A stretch of DNA of 64,000 nt, from assembly GCF_044359855.1 (NCBI RefSeq), contig NZ_CP132291.1, forward strand, positions 3,224,001 to 3,288,000. The letters run 5' to 3'. A program made the translations under genes and the position numbers. The DNA is from Rummeliibacillus pycnus_A (GTDB lineage: Bacteria; Bacillota; Bacilli; Bacillales_A; Planococcaceae). The notes beneath the pieces are model-generated. The model was not told where the DNA came from and did not search any database. It worked only from the letters and a program-made list of their open reading frames with translations. Positions 35,928 through 45,391 of the stretch are shown one piece after another; the stretch's first letter is position 1; the number at the start of each line of letters is the position of its first letter.

Positions 35928-37505
35928 ATGACGAATAATCGACGATATCAACCTAAGAAAGCATCCATAAAAAGAATAGCTGTTTCAATTGTTTTGCTCA
36001 TAGCAGTTATTTCGGGTGCATATATGCTCCTAGCGAAAAACGACAAAGCAGCAACAGATAACAATCACATTAAAGTTCAAAATGTCCATAAAACAACGAC
36101 GGAAAAACCGACTGAGAAAAAGGATCCTGATAGCAAAAAGGAAACCGATTCTACCGGTTTTAAAGAAGGAACCGTAACAAATGCCATCCAATCGAATAAT
36201 GATGGAGATACAACAACAAAAGACTCTACAAATGTAATCATGCCGAAAAATGATACATCTGCTATTATTGCGAATGCAAAAACGCAAGTGTATACAGTCT
36301 ACACAGATTTACAACAAGGCTCAGGGTTTTTATTCGATAAAAAAGGGGACATTATCACAAACGCACACGTTGCAAAAGATGCCTCTTATGTATTTGTAAC
36401 GAACGAACATGGACAAGAATTCCAAGGGCAAGTCATCGGGATTTCGAAAAAGACGGATGTTGCGTTAATTCGTGTACCTGAACTAGCCGGAAAAGATCCA
36501 CTTGTTCTAGATACTGCATCTGCAAGAGTGAATACACCAGTTATTGCAATTGGTAGCCCGAATAACAAGGGCGGTACTGCAACTGAAGGTAAAATTACAA
36601 GCATTGGTGCAGAATTCACAGATGAATACACTTATAATGGATTGTATGAAATGACGGCACGCTTACATTCAGGCTCAAGTGGTGGCCCGCTTATTAATGC
36701 AGAAACAGGTAATGTAATAGGAATTAACTCAATTATACTTACAGATGAACCTGAAATTGGTTATGCAATTCCAATTAGTAAGGTTATGTCACTCATTACA
36801 ACTTGGTCTAACAAAGATGTTAAAATTAGCATCGAGAAGGATCAAGATTTTGAAGATAATCACAAAGAAGAGGCTTACTTAGGTAAAAAGCTAATAAAAG
36901 ACTATGTAGATGGTTACTATGAATTGTTCCCATACGCGATCAAAAATAAATCGCAAAGCTATTATGAAACCTATATTATGCCTGGAAGCAGTGCGATTAA
37001 TACAGCCAAAAAAATGGTTGAAAGTTATTCAACAGATGAGAAGAAATACAAAGATCTGCAACATACAATTGGAAAAATCAATATCTATGACGCGTATGCA
37101 ACTGTAGAAGTCAATTCAACATTTGTATATACAGATAAGAAAACGAAGCAAGAACATAAACTAAAAGAAACAATTGTATACACAGTTGTGATTGATGATT
37201 ATGGTGACTATCAATTTACGAAGATAGATGTTACAAACTCATCTGACTCAGCTGATGATAACCAGCCAACGAATACGGAACCAGGGTCAACAAATGCAGA
37301 AACAGAATCAACAAACAGTTCGAATAATAAAGATGGAAGTCAAAGTACAACAACCGAAGAAGATCCATCAACTATAGATAAACAAAGTGTTAATTCTAAT
37401 GTAAATACGGATGCAACTACAGATTCAGTTAACGATAATACAGACAGCAAAAATAAGACTGAAGATAATCCATCTGCTGCAACTGATCCACAAAAACTTC
37501 AATAA
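35928..37505 (+). CDS. Membrane-anchored trypsin-like serine protease (S1C, HtrA-like, no PDZ)
   Basis: 525 residues from the ATG at 35928 (AGGAAG upstream). Short basic cytoplasmic N terminus, one membrane segment (about 18-38), a Lys/Asp/Thr-rich linker, then the trypsin fold (about 110-290): His in DIITNAHVAKD, Asp in KTDVALIRV, Ser in HSGSSGGPLIN. The expected PDZ domain is missing; instead there is a region of about 120 residues (300-440) resembling an NTF2-like fold, then a Ser/Thr/Asn/Asp-rich disordered tail. Likely a surface quality-control or processing protease. Single gene with terminator. Confidence 0.82.
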   Translation: MTNNRRYQPKKASIKRIAVSIVLLIAVISGAYMLLAKNDKAATDNNHIKVQNVHKTTTEKPTEKKDPDSKKETDSTGFKEGTVTNAIQSNNDGDTTTKDSTNVIMPKNDTSAIIANAKTQVYTVYTDLQQGSGFLFDKKGDIITNAHVAKDASYVFVTNEHGQEFQGQVIGISKKTDVALIRVPELAGKDPLVLDTASARVNTPVIAIGSPNNKGGTATEGKITSIGAEFTDEYTYNGLYEMTARLHSGSSGGPLINAETGNVIGINSIILTDEPEIGYAIPISKVMSLITTWSNKDVKISIEKDQDFEDNHKEEAYLGKKLIKDYVDGYYELFPYAIKNKSQSYYETYIMPGSSAINTAKKMVESYSTDEKKYKDLQHTIGKINIYDAYATVEVNSTFVYTDKKTKQEHKLKETIVYTVVIDDYGDYQFTKIDVTNSSDSADDNQPTNTEPGSTNAETESTNSSNNKDGSQSTTTEEDPSTIDKQSVNSNVNTDATTDSVNDNTDSKNKTEDNPSAATDPQKLQ

Positions 37506-37520
37506 TAACAAACAACAAAG

Positions 37521-37566
37521 AAAACACCCGGTCAATGAACTACAATTCACGGCCGGGTGTTTTTAT
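37521..37566 (+). terminator. Rho-independent terminator
   Basis: AACACCCGG/CCGGGTGTT stem with a long loop that can pair further, then TTTT. Confidence 0.85.
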
Positions 37567-37897
37567 AATTTGTAGAATAGTGAGGCGTGTAAAAACACAT
37601 CTAATTAGATGTTTGCTCAGCAATATACATATAAATGGTGGGATATTAGAAACAAACGATGTAGAGCTTCATCAGTGGCTAGTAAAGTGAAAGGTAACCA
37701 ACTAAAGTAGCTGGAAGAGCAAAATTTTGGGTAAAGGGATAATCGGAAGTATAGAATATTGCATCTTGTTTCATTTTTTTACATACTAGAATAAAAAAAT
37801 AGTAAGAGAGAGTAAGTGTACAGATTATCGATGCGTAGAAAACGGTTTTTATATTCGGAGGAAAGTGTATGTGATTTAGAAGATAAATAGGGTACAT

Positions 37898-37952
37898 AGA
37901 AAAAACCTAAGTAAATGACTTTGGAGAAGAAGCCATTTACTTAGGTTTTTGA
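37898..37952 (-). terminator. Bidirectional terminator
   Basis: 18-bp stem AAAAAACCTAAGTAAATG/CATTTACTTAGGTTTTT. It serves the minus-strand wall hydrolase. The 37567-37897 stretch holds only a doubtful ORF. Confidence 0.85.
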
Positions 37953-37990
37953 TTTATTGTTTTATGAATAGTTGAGTGTAGAGTATTTGA

Positions 37991-38728
37991 TTAACGTACT
38001 GTACCGTAACTGTGTACGTAGTATTTCCAGTAAGTACTCATAGTTTGGAATTGAACGTGATCACCTGCAGCGTGAACTAACATCCCATTACCAGCATAAA
38101 TAGCAACGTGCGTAATTGCACCGCCACCAACGTTGAAGAATACTAAGTCGCCTGGTTGTGGGTCATTAGTATATTTAACAGCTGCACGTTGTGCTCGGCT
38201 TGTACGTGGTAAAGAGATACCGTGTTTAGCGTAAACATAGCGAGTGAAACCACTGCAATCAAAACCAGAAGGGGTTGTACCACCATATACATAAGGAATA
38301 CCAAGGTAGTTTTTAGCAGTGCTTACGATATCACTCGTTTCAGTACTTTCAGATGTTTTCTTAACGCCAGAACCTTTTTTTAGATATGCAGCTGACATCC
38401 AACCTGTTTTACCGTTAACAGTCACTTTAAACCAAGTTTTGCCACCAGCAAATTTTTTGTATTTTGCATTTACAGTTGTGTTTTTGCTAATATATGCTAA
38501 TGCTTTTGAACTTGTAGTAGAATCAGCACGTAAAGTTAGTGAACTAGCAGTAACGTGATATTTTCCACTAATTTGTGTTGCTTGTGAATCAGCTACCGTT
38601 GTAACTTCAGTTTTTTCAGTAACTCCAGGTGTTGCTTCGTTGTTTTCTGCAGCTTTCACATGTCCAAAGCTAATTGTTAATGCTAGTGCACTTGATGCGA
38701 TTGCTGTAAATAATGCTTTCTTATTCAT
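37991..38728 (-). CDS. Secreted SH3b plus NlpC/P60 endopeptidase
   Basis: 245 residues; the ATG at 38728 follows GGGGGAATTTG. Signal peptide to about residue 27, one bacterial SH3 domain (about 58-115, YHVTASSLTLRAD ... GWMSAAYLKKG) that binds wall, then a C40 NlpC/P60 domain with Cys in TPSGFDCSGFTRYVY and His in ITHVAIYAGNG followed by HAAGDHVQ. It cuts peptidoglycan stem peptides. A triple WalR-like box lies 122-149 bp upstream (38850-38877), which fits control by the essential WalKR wall-homeostasis system. Confidence 0.88.
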   Translation of the reverse strand: MNKKALFTAIASSALALTISFGHVKAAENNEATPGVTEKTEVTTVADSQATQISGKYHVTASSLTLRADSTTSSKALAYISKNTTVNAKYKKFAGGKTWFKVTVNGKTGWMSAAYLKKGSGVKKTSESTETSDIVSTAKNYLGIPYVYGGTTPSGFDCSGFTRYVYAKHGISLPRTSRAQRAAVKYTNDPQPGDLVFFNVGGGAITHVAIYAGNGMLVHAAGDHVQFQTMSTYWKYYVHSYGTVR

Positions 38729-38849
38729 CAAATTCCCCCAACTATTCTCAAATATTTTGTATATATAGTATTAAACGATTGTTTTAGTATTTGTAATGTT
38801 TACAAGTATAACTTTATAAAAAATCTGATAAAAAGACAATGCAATTTCG

Positions 38850-38877
38850 TTTACAGTTATATTACAGTTATGTAACA
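38850..38877 (-). promoter_or_regulatory. Triple WalR-type binding box
   Basis: On the minus strand TGTTAC-N5-TGTAAT-N5-TGTAAA: three TGTWAH half-sites with exact 5-base spacing (both spacers read ATAAC). WalR sites in Bacillus and Staphylococcus are TGTWAH-N5-TGTWAH. Confidence 0.6.
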
Positions 38878-39068
38878 AATGGCATAGATTACGACTTTAA
38901 TTGAGTATATTAAACCCAAATAGTAGTATTTTCTTTCAAATAAAACATTCATTTGCATAAAATCAGAGAGAATATGACGTAATTTGAAAGGTAGGATATT
39001 TATATCAATGCCATTTTATTAGGATAGTATCTATGTAGTTTTGTAATATTACATATTGTTACAAAAGA

Positions 39069-39100
39069 AAAAGGCCTTGCCAAGAATGGTTGGCAAGGTC
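39069..39100 (-). terminator. Rho-independent terminator
   Basis: GACCTTGCCAA/TTGGCAAGGCC stem followed on the minus strand by TTTTTC; it ends the four-LysM hydrolase gene. Confidence 0.85.
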
Positions 39101-39129
39101 TCTGGATCGTTACATTGATACATCTTTAA

Positions 39130-40464
39130 TTAGTATGTTAGATCATAGAATCGTTTATAACTATCAAAATGGCTTTTCCAGTAGGAATCGTTAACAGAAG
39201 AAACCTGTACATAATCGCCACCTGCGTGAACAAATTGACCGTTTCCTAAATAGATTCCCAAATGTGAAATCCCTTTTTTATACGTATCTTTAAAGAATAC
39301 TAAATCACCAGCTTTTGGTGATGAAACGTAGTATGATCGTGCTTCGTAATCAGCAGCGCTTGTTCGCCCAATATTGCTATATCCTGAGTGACTGTATACA
39401 TAGTAGATAAAGCCGCTGCAATCAAATCCACTAGGAGAAGATCCACCCCAAACATATGGTACCCCTTGAAATGAAAGAGCTAGATTCAAAGCTTCTTTTA
39501 CTACTTTTGAAGAACCTTGCCCTACATTGTTTGGATTTGAAACAGATGTCGTATTTTCCTTTTGTTGTTGACTAGTTGATCCACTCTTTTTGACAGATAA
39601 TACTTGTCCTACACGGATAATATCAGATGTTAAGCCATTCCATGATTTTAATTGTGTAATTGTAATTCCGTAGTGATTTGCAATGATCGATAGTGTATCA
39701 CCAGCAATTACAGTATGTTTTGTAGCTTTTGAAGGAGCTGGTGCTGTTGTTTTATTTGTTGAACTTGTATTATTTGCACTATTAGAATTAGAGTTCAAAC
39801 TACTTCCGGGAATCTTCAATGATTGTCCAACATATATTGAATCGCTTTTAAGATTATTACTTTTTTGAATTGAAGCAACAGTTACATTAAATTTAGCAGC
39901 AATTTTTGCTAAATAATCACCGGATTTCACTTTATATGTAGTAGTGGTTGTTTTTTTGGTAGTGCTATTTTTGTTTGTACTTTTGTTTGTATTTCGTGTG
40001 TCAGTAGTACTAGCAACTTTTACGGTTGAAGTACCAGGGATTTTCAAAGTTTGCCCTACATAAATCATATCATCTGCAAGATGATTTTCTTTCATAAGCG
40101 ATGATATTGGAATATTATGATATGCAGCAATTTTTGCTAAATAATCACCCGATTTTACTTTGTAAGTTCTAGACTGTTTTGTAGTAGTGGTTGTTTTTTT
40201 TGTAACAGAAGCAGTACTCACTTTTGTAATAGACTTACTGTTTGTTTTAATATTTTGTCCAACATAAATCATATCGGAAGTAAGATTGTTCGATTTTTTT
40301 AGCTGGCTTACAGTTGTATTATATTTTTGTGCAATCACATATAAAGAATCGCCGTTTTTGACCTTATATGTATTGGTGCTTGCTTCTGCATCATGTGCGT
40401 TAACAACCAGTGTAGCAGCACCTACAGCACCTACTGCTAAAACAGAGTATAAAGCTTGTTTCAC
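39130..40464 (-). CDS. Secreted wall hydrolase: four LysM domains plus NlpC/P60
   Basis: 444 residues; the GTG at 40464 follows GGAGTGATTTTT, while the GTG at 40473 lies inside that site. Signal peptide (1-29), four LysM domains (about 31-74, 103-146, 177-220 and 252-295) separated by Ser/Thr/Asn/Lys linkers, then NlpC/P60 with Cys in SPSGFDCSGFIYYVY and His in SHLGIYLGNGQFVHAGG. This is the architecture of LytF/CwlS cell-separation enzymes. LysM 2 and 3 share YKVKSGDYLAKIAA, which points to internal duplication. Confidence 0.88.
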   Translation of the reverse strand: MKQALYSVLAVGAVGAATLVVNAHDAEASTNTYKVKNGDSLYVIAQKYNTTVSQLKKSNNLTSDMIYVGQNIKTNSKSITKVSTASVTKKTTTTTKQSRTYKVKSGDYLAKIAAYHNIPISSLMKENHLADDMIYVGQTLKIPGTSTVKVASTTDTRNTNKSTNKNSTTKKTTTTTYKVKSGDYLAKIAAKFNVTVASIQKSNNLKSDSIYVGQSLKIPGSSLNSNSNSANNTSSTNKTTAPAPSKATKHTVIAGDTLSIIANHYGITITQLKSWNGLTSDIIRVGQVLSVKKSGSTSQQQKENTTSVSNPNNVGQGSSKVVKEALNLALSFQGVPYVWGGSSPSGFDCSGFIYYVYSHSGYSNIGRTSAADYEARSYYVSSPKAGDLVFFKDTYKKGISHLGIYLGNGQFVHAGGDYVQVSSVNDSYWKSHFDSYKRFYDLTY

Positions 40465-40690
40465 AAAAATCACTCCTTTTTTGTTGGATAATAGCGTACG
40501 AATGTCGTTAACTTCATTGTAGATAAAAACTAAAATTAAAACAATCTACTTAAAAAAAAGGGTAAATTTGATAGATTAGTAATCGTATGATTTTATTTAA
40601 ATAATCGAATGATTATAACTAAAGAACTAATGATATTGCAAATAAATATATAAAATCCTTGTTAATTGTATAAAAATAGAAAATTTAATA

Positions 40691-40736
40691 TGCAAAAAGA
40701 GCGCAATTATTGTTAAAAATTGTGCTCTTTTTGTAA
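40691..40736 (-). terminator. Bidirectional terminator
   Basis: AAAAAGAGCGCAAT/ATTGTGCTCTTTTT stem; on the minus strand it ends the chemoreceptor transcript coming from 42642. Confidence 0.8.
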
Positions 40737-40739
40737 AAT

Positions 40740-40954
40740 ATTATCCCGCATTAGCGAGCAGTAATACCCCCACCTCAAAGATTAAGAGAGAAGCAAGAAG
40801 GTAGGAGGGGGATAACTGCCCGTAAAATCCCGATTGGTTCGGTCCAACAGGATGTTGGACACTCAGTTGTTGCCACAGGACGTGGCGAAATTAAACTGAG
40901 TTCTTTTTTAGTGGGGATGAAGAAAACCCCCCACTGATGGAATTTTCACTTTAT
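40740..40954 (-). repeat. Structured mobile-like repeat, full copy (bcr1-like flanks)
   Basis: About 210 bp with four hairpins: GCAGT..ACCCCC/GGGGG..ACTGC (40757-40829), TCCAAC/GTTGGA (about 40843-40858), ACTCAGTT/AAACTGAGT (40861-40902, with inner GCCAC/GTGGC) and AGTGGGG/CCCCACT (40910-40934). It is bounded by ATTAT on the left and TTTAT on the right; the right flank contains the chemoreceptor stop codon. A shorter relative is at 58037-58145. Strand is arbitrary. Confidence 0.6.
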
Positions 40955-42642
40955 AATTTGAATACTTGAATACTATTGCTTAATGACTCAGCCATTTTAC
41001 TTAATTCTTCAGTAGATGCTGTAATTTCTTCCAGTATTGCATATTGTTCTTCAGAAAGACTAGCAATATGTTGTGTTTTGTCAGTTGTATCTTGTGAAAT
41101 GGTATTTACGTGATCAAGTGAAGCCACAGTTTCTTGAGATGCTACAGCCATAGCTTCCGTTACATTCGATACTTCTTGAATTTCATTTGAAAGTGATAAA
41201 GAAGTCTCGTAAATCTCTTTGAATGCAGATCCTGTAATTCGAATACTTTCATATCCAAGTTGGGCTTTCTCGTTTACATTTTCCATTTGCTCTACAGTAT
41301 TCTTCATATTTTGATGAATATGCTCAGTTGTTTGACGTATTTCGTTTGCTGAACGTGCGGACTCTTCAGCTAATTTCCGTACTTCATCAGCAACAACTGC
41401 AAATCCTTTTCCGTGTTCACCAGCACGTGCAGCTTCAATAGCTGCATTTAGTGCAAGTAAATTTGTTTGTTCAGAGATTTCCGTGATAGCAGTTACCATT
41501 GTGTTTATCTTTTGAGAACTATTTGCTAATTCCAAAAGAGAGGTTTGGGTTTCTACTATCGAACCTTGGATTGCTTTAACATGCTTCACGGAAGTTTCAA
41601 GATTTGTGCCACCTGAAACGGTTTTTTCGGTTGCTGTTGCCGCAGATCGAGCTACTGATGCTGCTGATGCTGCGACAGATTGGATTTGACTAGCAACAAG
41701 ATTCATTGAATTTGTCCCATTAGAAACATATTGCATTTGCACATTCGTATCATGTGCAAGTTGATCAATTTCTTCACTTACTTGTTTAGTAGCAGCATTT
41801 GTTTGATCTGTACTTGCATAAAGCTCCTCGGAAGCAGCGGCTAAATGCTCACTTGTATGAGTTACAGTTGTAATCATTTTCTTTAAATTACTGAACATAT
41901 GATTAAATGCTTCTGCTAGTTGACCAATTTCATCTTTAGAACGATGTTTTAATAAATCTAATGTTAAGTTTCCTTCTGCTATTTCTGTTGCAAAATGGGT
42001 CATACTGTATAGTGGACGAATTTTTCTAGATAAAAGAATAAGAATTGTCATAAAATTTATAAGTAAAAGCATAAGCAATATGACCATGATCCATACGCTT
42101 ACTTTGACTTGTGAGTTTGCTTGCTCTACTTGATTGCTTGTCCAAGCGGAAAGCTTATTATCAAAAGAGGCAATGGTGTTACTAACATTATCTTTAAGTA
42201 AACTATATTCTGTTCCATAGAGTGTTTTTTTCGCTTTGTCATATTCACCTTTTTTAATGAGGGCAATAGTTTCTTCTTCTATTGGTTTTAGATGGGTAGA
42301 CTGTTGAAGCGCATATTCAGCAAGTGCTAACGTATCTTCAGGTAAGTGGTCACGCTTAAGCTGCTTGATTGTTTTATCGGTGTCAAGTGATTGCTGATCC
42401 TCATCCTCATAAGCCTTTAAAAAGCGATCTGAACCCGATTCAGCGTATGTGCGAATATTAGAAGATTTGGTTTCGATATTTTTCATCAGACGCACACCGA
42501 TAGATCCATCTTGTTTATCAATTTTTAAGGCGTTGGATTGTTCGGATATACTTTTCGTCAAATACCCAATACTTAAACCATTTAGCACAAGAAGTACAAT
42601 GGCAATAATGATTGAGTATTTTATCATGCTACTTATTTTCAT
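40951..42642 (-). CDS. Methyl-accepting chemotaxis protein with four-helix-bundle sensor
   Basis: 563 residues: TM1 (about 7-30), a helical extracellular sensor of about 150 residues (4HB_MCP type), TM2 (about 183-205), HAMP, and a signalling domain with tip EISEQTNLLALNAAIEAARAG. AAAGGAGTGGGAG precedes the ATG. Its stop codon lies inside the TTTAT flank of the structured repeat at 40740-40954, so the repeat appears inserted exactly at the gene end. Ligand unknown. Confidence 0.88.
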   Translation of the reverse strand: MKISSMIKYSIIIAIVLLVLNGLSIGYLTKSISEQSNALKIDKQDGSIGVRLMKNIETKSSNIRTYAESGSDRFLKAYEDEDQQSLDTDKTIKQLKRDHLPEDTLALAEYALQQSTHLKPIEEETIALIKKGEYDKAKKTLYGTEYSLLKDNVSNTIASFDNKLSAWTSNQVEQANSQVKVSVWIMVILLMLLLINFMTILILLSRKIRPLYSMTHFATEIAEGNLTLDLLKHRSKDEIGQLAEAFNHMFSNLKKMITTVTHTSEHLAAASEELYASTDQTNAATKQVSEEIDQLAHDTNVQMQYVSNGTNSMNLVASQIQSVAASAASVARSAATATEKTVSGGTNLETSVKHVKAIQGSIVETQTSLLELANSSQKINTMVTAITEISEQTNLLALNAAIEAARAGEHGKGFAVVADEVRKLAEESARSANEIRQTTEHIHQNMKNTVEQMENVNEKAQLGYESIRITGSAFKEIYETSLSLSNEIQEVSNVTEAMAVASQETVASLDHVNTISQDTTDKTQHIASLSEEQYAILEEITASTEELSKMAESLSNSIQVFKL

Positions 42643-43067
42643 GCTCCCACTCCTTTATAAAAGTAATATGTAGATATTGTTATACAGTACTTATTGATTA
42701 CTTATTACATTAATCCTTGAGGTTAATATTTATTATAAAATATTCCATATAAATAGTATAAAGGCAACCAATTGATATTAAAACATAATTTTCAGAATAT
42801 TTAATCGTATAGTTTGAAACACTAAAAATAGTATGGATCATAAAGAAAATTGAGTTATCACAGAGGAATGTATATAGATATAAAACTTTGAGTTAAAAGT
42901 CATCATATTGCTACTAGAAGATGCCAAAATATTTTGATTAGATTATGGGAAGAATATTAGGTAGTGATGGGAATATGTAATTGAGACTATATAAATTAAT
43001 TGTAAATGGAAATAGGGACATGGGTGTTAAGTATAAAAAGGAAATATGGTGTTTTAGGGCACAACAA

Positions 43068-43099
43068 AGAACCGCTAACAAAGGCGGCTAGCGGTCTCT
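43068..43099. other. Unexplained hairpin in a 1-kb gene-free stretch
   Basis: AGAaCCGCTA pairs with TAGCGGtTCT. A weak terminator on the minus strand (TTCTTTGTTG follows) with no gene feeding it; followed on the plus strand by GAGGAGG without a start codon at usable distance. The rest of 42643-43270 shows nothing. Confidence 0.4.
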
Positions 43100-43273
43100 G
43101 TAGAGCTGAGGAGGTTAATTATTCCGAGTTGCAAAGAGAATATATTTCAATGTTGAAATAAACGATTAGTAATAGGAAGTGAATAGAAAAAACATAAAAA
43201 TTTCCATAAATTGATTCATAATCCACTATAACTCAAGCATACCCGAAAAAAGAAAATTTAAAACAAAGATAGG

Positions 43274-43545
43274 TGAATCAATTTCATAAAGCAAAGCTCT
43301 TATAAAATATACGACATAATGATAGCCAATTTTGTTCATTGCAACGCTTTCGACGGTGAGACCTCGAAAATGCATTCGCATTTCCATCGTGCGATATTAT
43401 TTCATTAAGGTTATTCAGAGTCCTACGGGAAAAGTTTGAGTTGAAAGCCCTTTCTGTAGAGGAACATCCAAATCTGAATAGTGAAAAGTTAATGTCTTGA
43501 AATATTTGTATTTAAAAATAAAAAATAGATTAATGAAATTAATGC
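43274..43545 (+). repeat. MITE-like element, copy E (type II)
   Basis: Left TGAATCAATTTCATAAAGC, right end (reverse complement) GCATTAATTTCATTAA. Core TTGTTCATTGCAACGCTTTC followed by CCTCGAAAATGCATTCGCAT, as in copies B and F. The right end is 148 bp from the malic enzyme start codon. Confidence 0.75.
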
Positions 43546-43692
43546 AGGTGTATATTTTACAGATAATTATGACTTTCCGCCCCCCTTTTATTATAAATAT
43601 TTACCTTTATAGTGCATAGTAGTAGAATGAAATTCAAATGGTCACAGAAAAGTCATAATTATCAAAGATAAAGCCAGGACGGAGGAAAATGA

Positions 43693-45024
43693 ATGTCTAC
43701 TCAAAGTATCATGCGCAATTTAATAGTAGAAACACCATCAAAGCCAGGGAATTTAGCTAAAGTCGCTAAAGCAATAGGTGATCAAGGTGGCGATATCGGT
43801 GATATTAAGACACTAAAGATTGGAACATTATCTACGGTTCGAGACGTTACTTGTACTTGTGAGAACCTTGCTCAATTAGAAGATATCGTTAAAGCTATTA
43901 ATGAACTTGAATATATTACTGTTCGTGCTGTTTCAGATGATGTCATGAAAGCACATGAAGGCGGAAAAATACATATGACTAGAAAAATCGATGTTCGTTC
44001 GTTGAGTGATTTACGTCGTATTTATACACCAGGTGTAGCGAGTGTTTGCCAAGAAATCCAGCGTTCCCCAGAAAAAGCACATTATTTTACAAGTATCGGG
44101 AATACAGTGGCGATTGTAACAGATGGTACGGCCATCCTTGGTTTAGGCAACATTGGTTCAGTAGCTGGTATGCCAGTAATGGAAGGGAAAGCAGTATTAT
44201 TCGACCAATTTGCTGAAATTAGCGGTGTTCCAATTTTGCTAGATACAAGTAATCCAGATGAAGTAGTGGAAACAGTGAAACATATAGCTCAAGGTTTCGG
44301 TGGCATCTTATTAGAAGATATTGGATCTCCCCATTGTTTCGAAATTGAAGACCGTTTGACAAAAGAATTGCAAATCCCGGTTATGCATGATGATCAGCAT
44401 GGTACAGCAGTTGTAACGTTGGCGGCAGCTTTATCAGCATGCCGTTACGCTGGGGTAGATATAAAACATGCTGTTGTTGGTCAAATCGGTCTTGGTGCAG
44501 CGGGTCTTGCGATTAGCCGAATGTTGTTAGAATATGGAGTAAAAGAAGTATGCGGCAGCGACTTGCAAGAAAGCGCTCTTGTACGATTAAGAAGCTTTGG
44601 CGGCACAGTCATGAACTCCATTGAAGAATTAATGGAACACTGTGACATCGTAATTGCTACTACAGGTGTAAAAGGTCTGATAAAACCTGAAATGATTCGC
44701 AAAGGACAAATTATCCTAGCGTTATCAAATCCATACCCAGAAATTACACCTGAAGATGCACTTAAAGCTGGAGCAGCCTATGCAGCAGATGGCCGCCTTG
44801 TTAACAACGTACTTGGTTTCCCGGGTATTTTCCGTGGTGCATTAAACGCAAATGCAAAAAGAATCACATATCCAATGCTATTAGCCGCAGCAAATGCAAT
44901 AGTGGATGCAACACATAACGGTGATCTCGTTCCACACCCACTTGATCCAAACGTCCACAAATCAGTAGCAAAAGCAGTCGAACGCATTGCACTGAAAGAG
45001 CTAAGTCAGGAAACAATATTATAG
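43693..45024 (+). CDS. NAD(P)-dependent malic enzyme with N-terminal ACT domain
   Basis: 443 residues; ATG behind GGAGGAAAATGA. Residues of about 8-80 are an ACT regulatory domain (NLIVETPSKPGNLAKVAKAI), then the malic enzyme catalytic domain with Tyr in RRIYTPGVASV, the acidic metal site in LLEDIGSPHCFEIE and PVMHDDQHGTA, and an NAD-binding Rossmann motif GQIGLGAAGLAIS. It decarboxylates malate to pyruvate. The ACT domain suggests amino-acid or other small-ligand control. Single gene with terminator. Confidence 0.9.
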   Translation: MSTQSIMRNLIVETPSKPGNLAKVAKAIGDQGGDIGDIKTLKIGTLSTVRDVTCTCENLAQLEDIVKAINELEYITVRAVSDDVMKAHEGGKIHMTRKIDVRSLSDLRRIYTPGVASVCQEIQRSPEKAHYFTSIGNTVAIVTDGTAILGLGNIGSVAGMPVMEGKAVLFDQFAEISGVPILLDTSNPDEVVETVKHIAQGFGGILLEDIGSPHCFEIEDRLTKELQIPVMHDDQHGTAVVTLAAALSACRYAGVDIKHAVVGQIGLGAAGLAISRMLLEYGVKEVCGSDLQESALVRLRSFGGTVMNSIEELMEHCDIVIATTGVKGLIKPEMIRKGQIILALSNPYPEITPEDALKAGAAYAADGRLVNNVLGFPGIFRGALNANAKRITYPMLLAAANAIVDATHNGDLVPHPLDPNVHKSVAKAVERIALKELSQETIL

Positions 45025-45040
45025 AAGAAAGTATTGGAAA

Positions 45041-45068
45041 GGACTGCTAAGAGCGGTCTTTTTTTGTT
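45041..45068 (+). terminator. Rho-independent terminator
   Basis: GGACTGCT/AGCGGTCT (wobble pairs) followed by T7. Confidence 0.7.
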
Positions 45069-45149
45069 TTGTCCATTGTGCTCAAAGGAGGATTAATTGA
45101 GCGAGTTAGGAGATGAAGTGGTGACATGGTGATGTAAAATGTTGTGAAT

Positions 45150-45283
45150 GCAAATACAATTCAAAAAGTAGCATAGCAAGTAAATTGATTAATATCGAAA
45201 GTAAATGACGGGGAGTCGCAAGTAAGTTGACAAGGTTCGCAAGTAAATTTCACCAGCAAATTAATCGAATCTAAGAAAGTAAA
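45150..45283 (+). repeat. 21-bp phased GCAAGTAAA array, locus 1
   Basis: Core copies start at 45150 (GCAAATACA), 45176, 45197, 45218 and 45239; the last four are exactly 21 bp apart. A 5-bp GCATA insertion separates the first unit. A further GAAAGTAAA is at 45275. Header GAATGCAAATACAATTCAAA. Non-coding, downstream of the malic enzyme terminator. Confidence 0.8.
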
Positions 45284-45332
45284 TTTCACTAGCAAATCAA
45301 CCATCTAAAAATCACTCCAAATCTGTGCAAAT

Positions 45333-45360
45333 TAAAAAAACCCCCTTTAATACAAGGGGG
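45333..45360 (-). terminator. Terminator interrupted by the insertion sequence
   Basis: On the minus strand CCCCCTTGTATTAAAGGGGG followed by T7. The IS lies directly against its first C, so the original terminator of the glutamate synthase-like gene now ends the IS transcript. Confidence 0.75.
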
Positions 45361-45391
45361 TGAACTGATCCAATAAAGTTAGACAAATAGT

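Noticed and set aside
37679..37897. Minus-strand ORF of 72 codons with a hydrophobic centre
   Set aside because: Its start lies at the edge of a terminator hairpin, there is no ribosome site, and nothing is recognised; a small membrane protein is not fully excluded.
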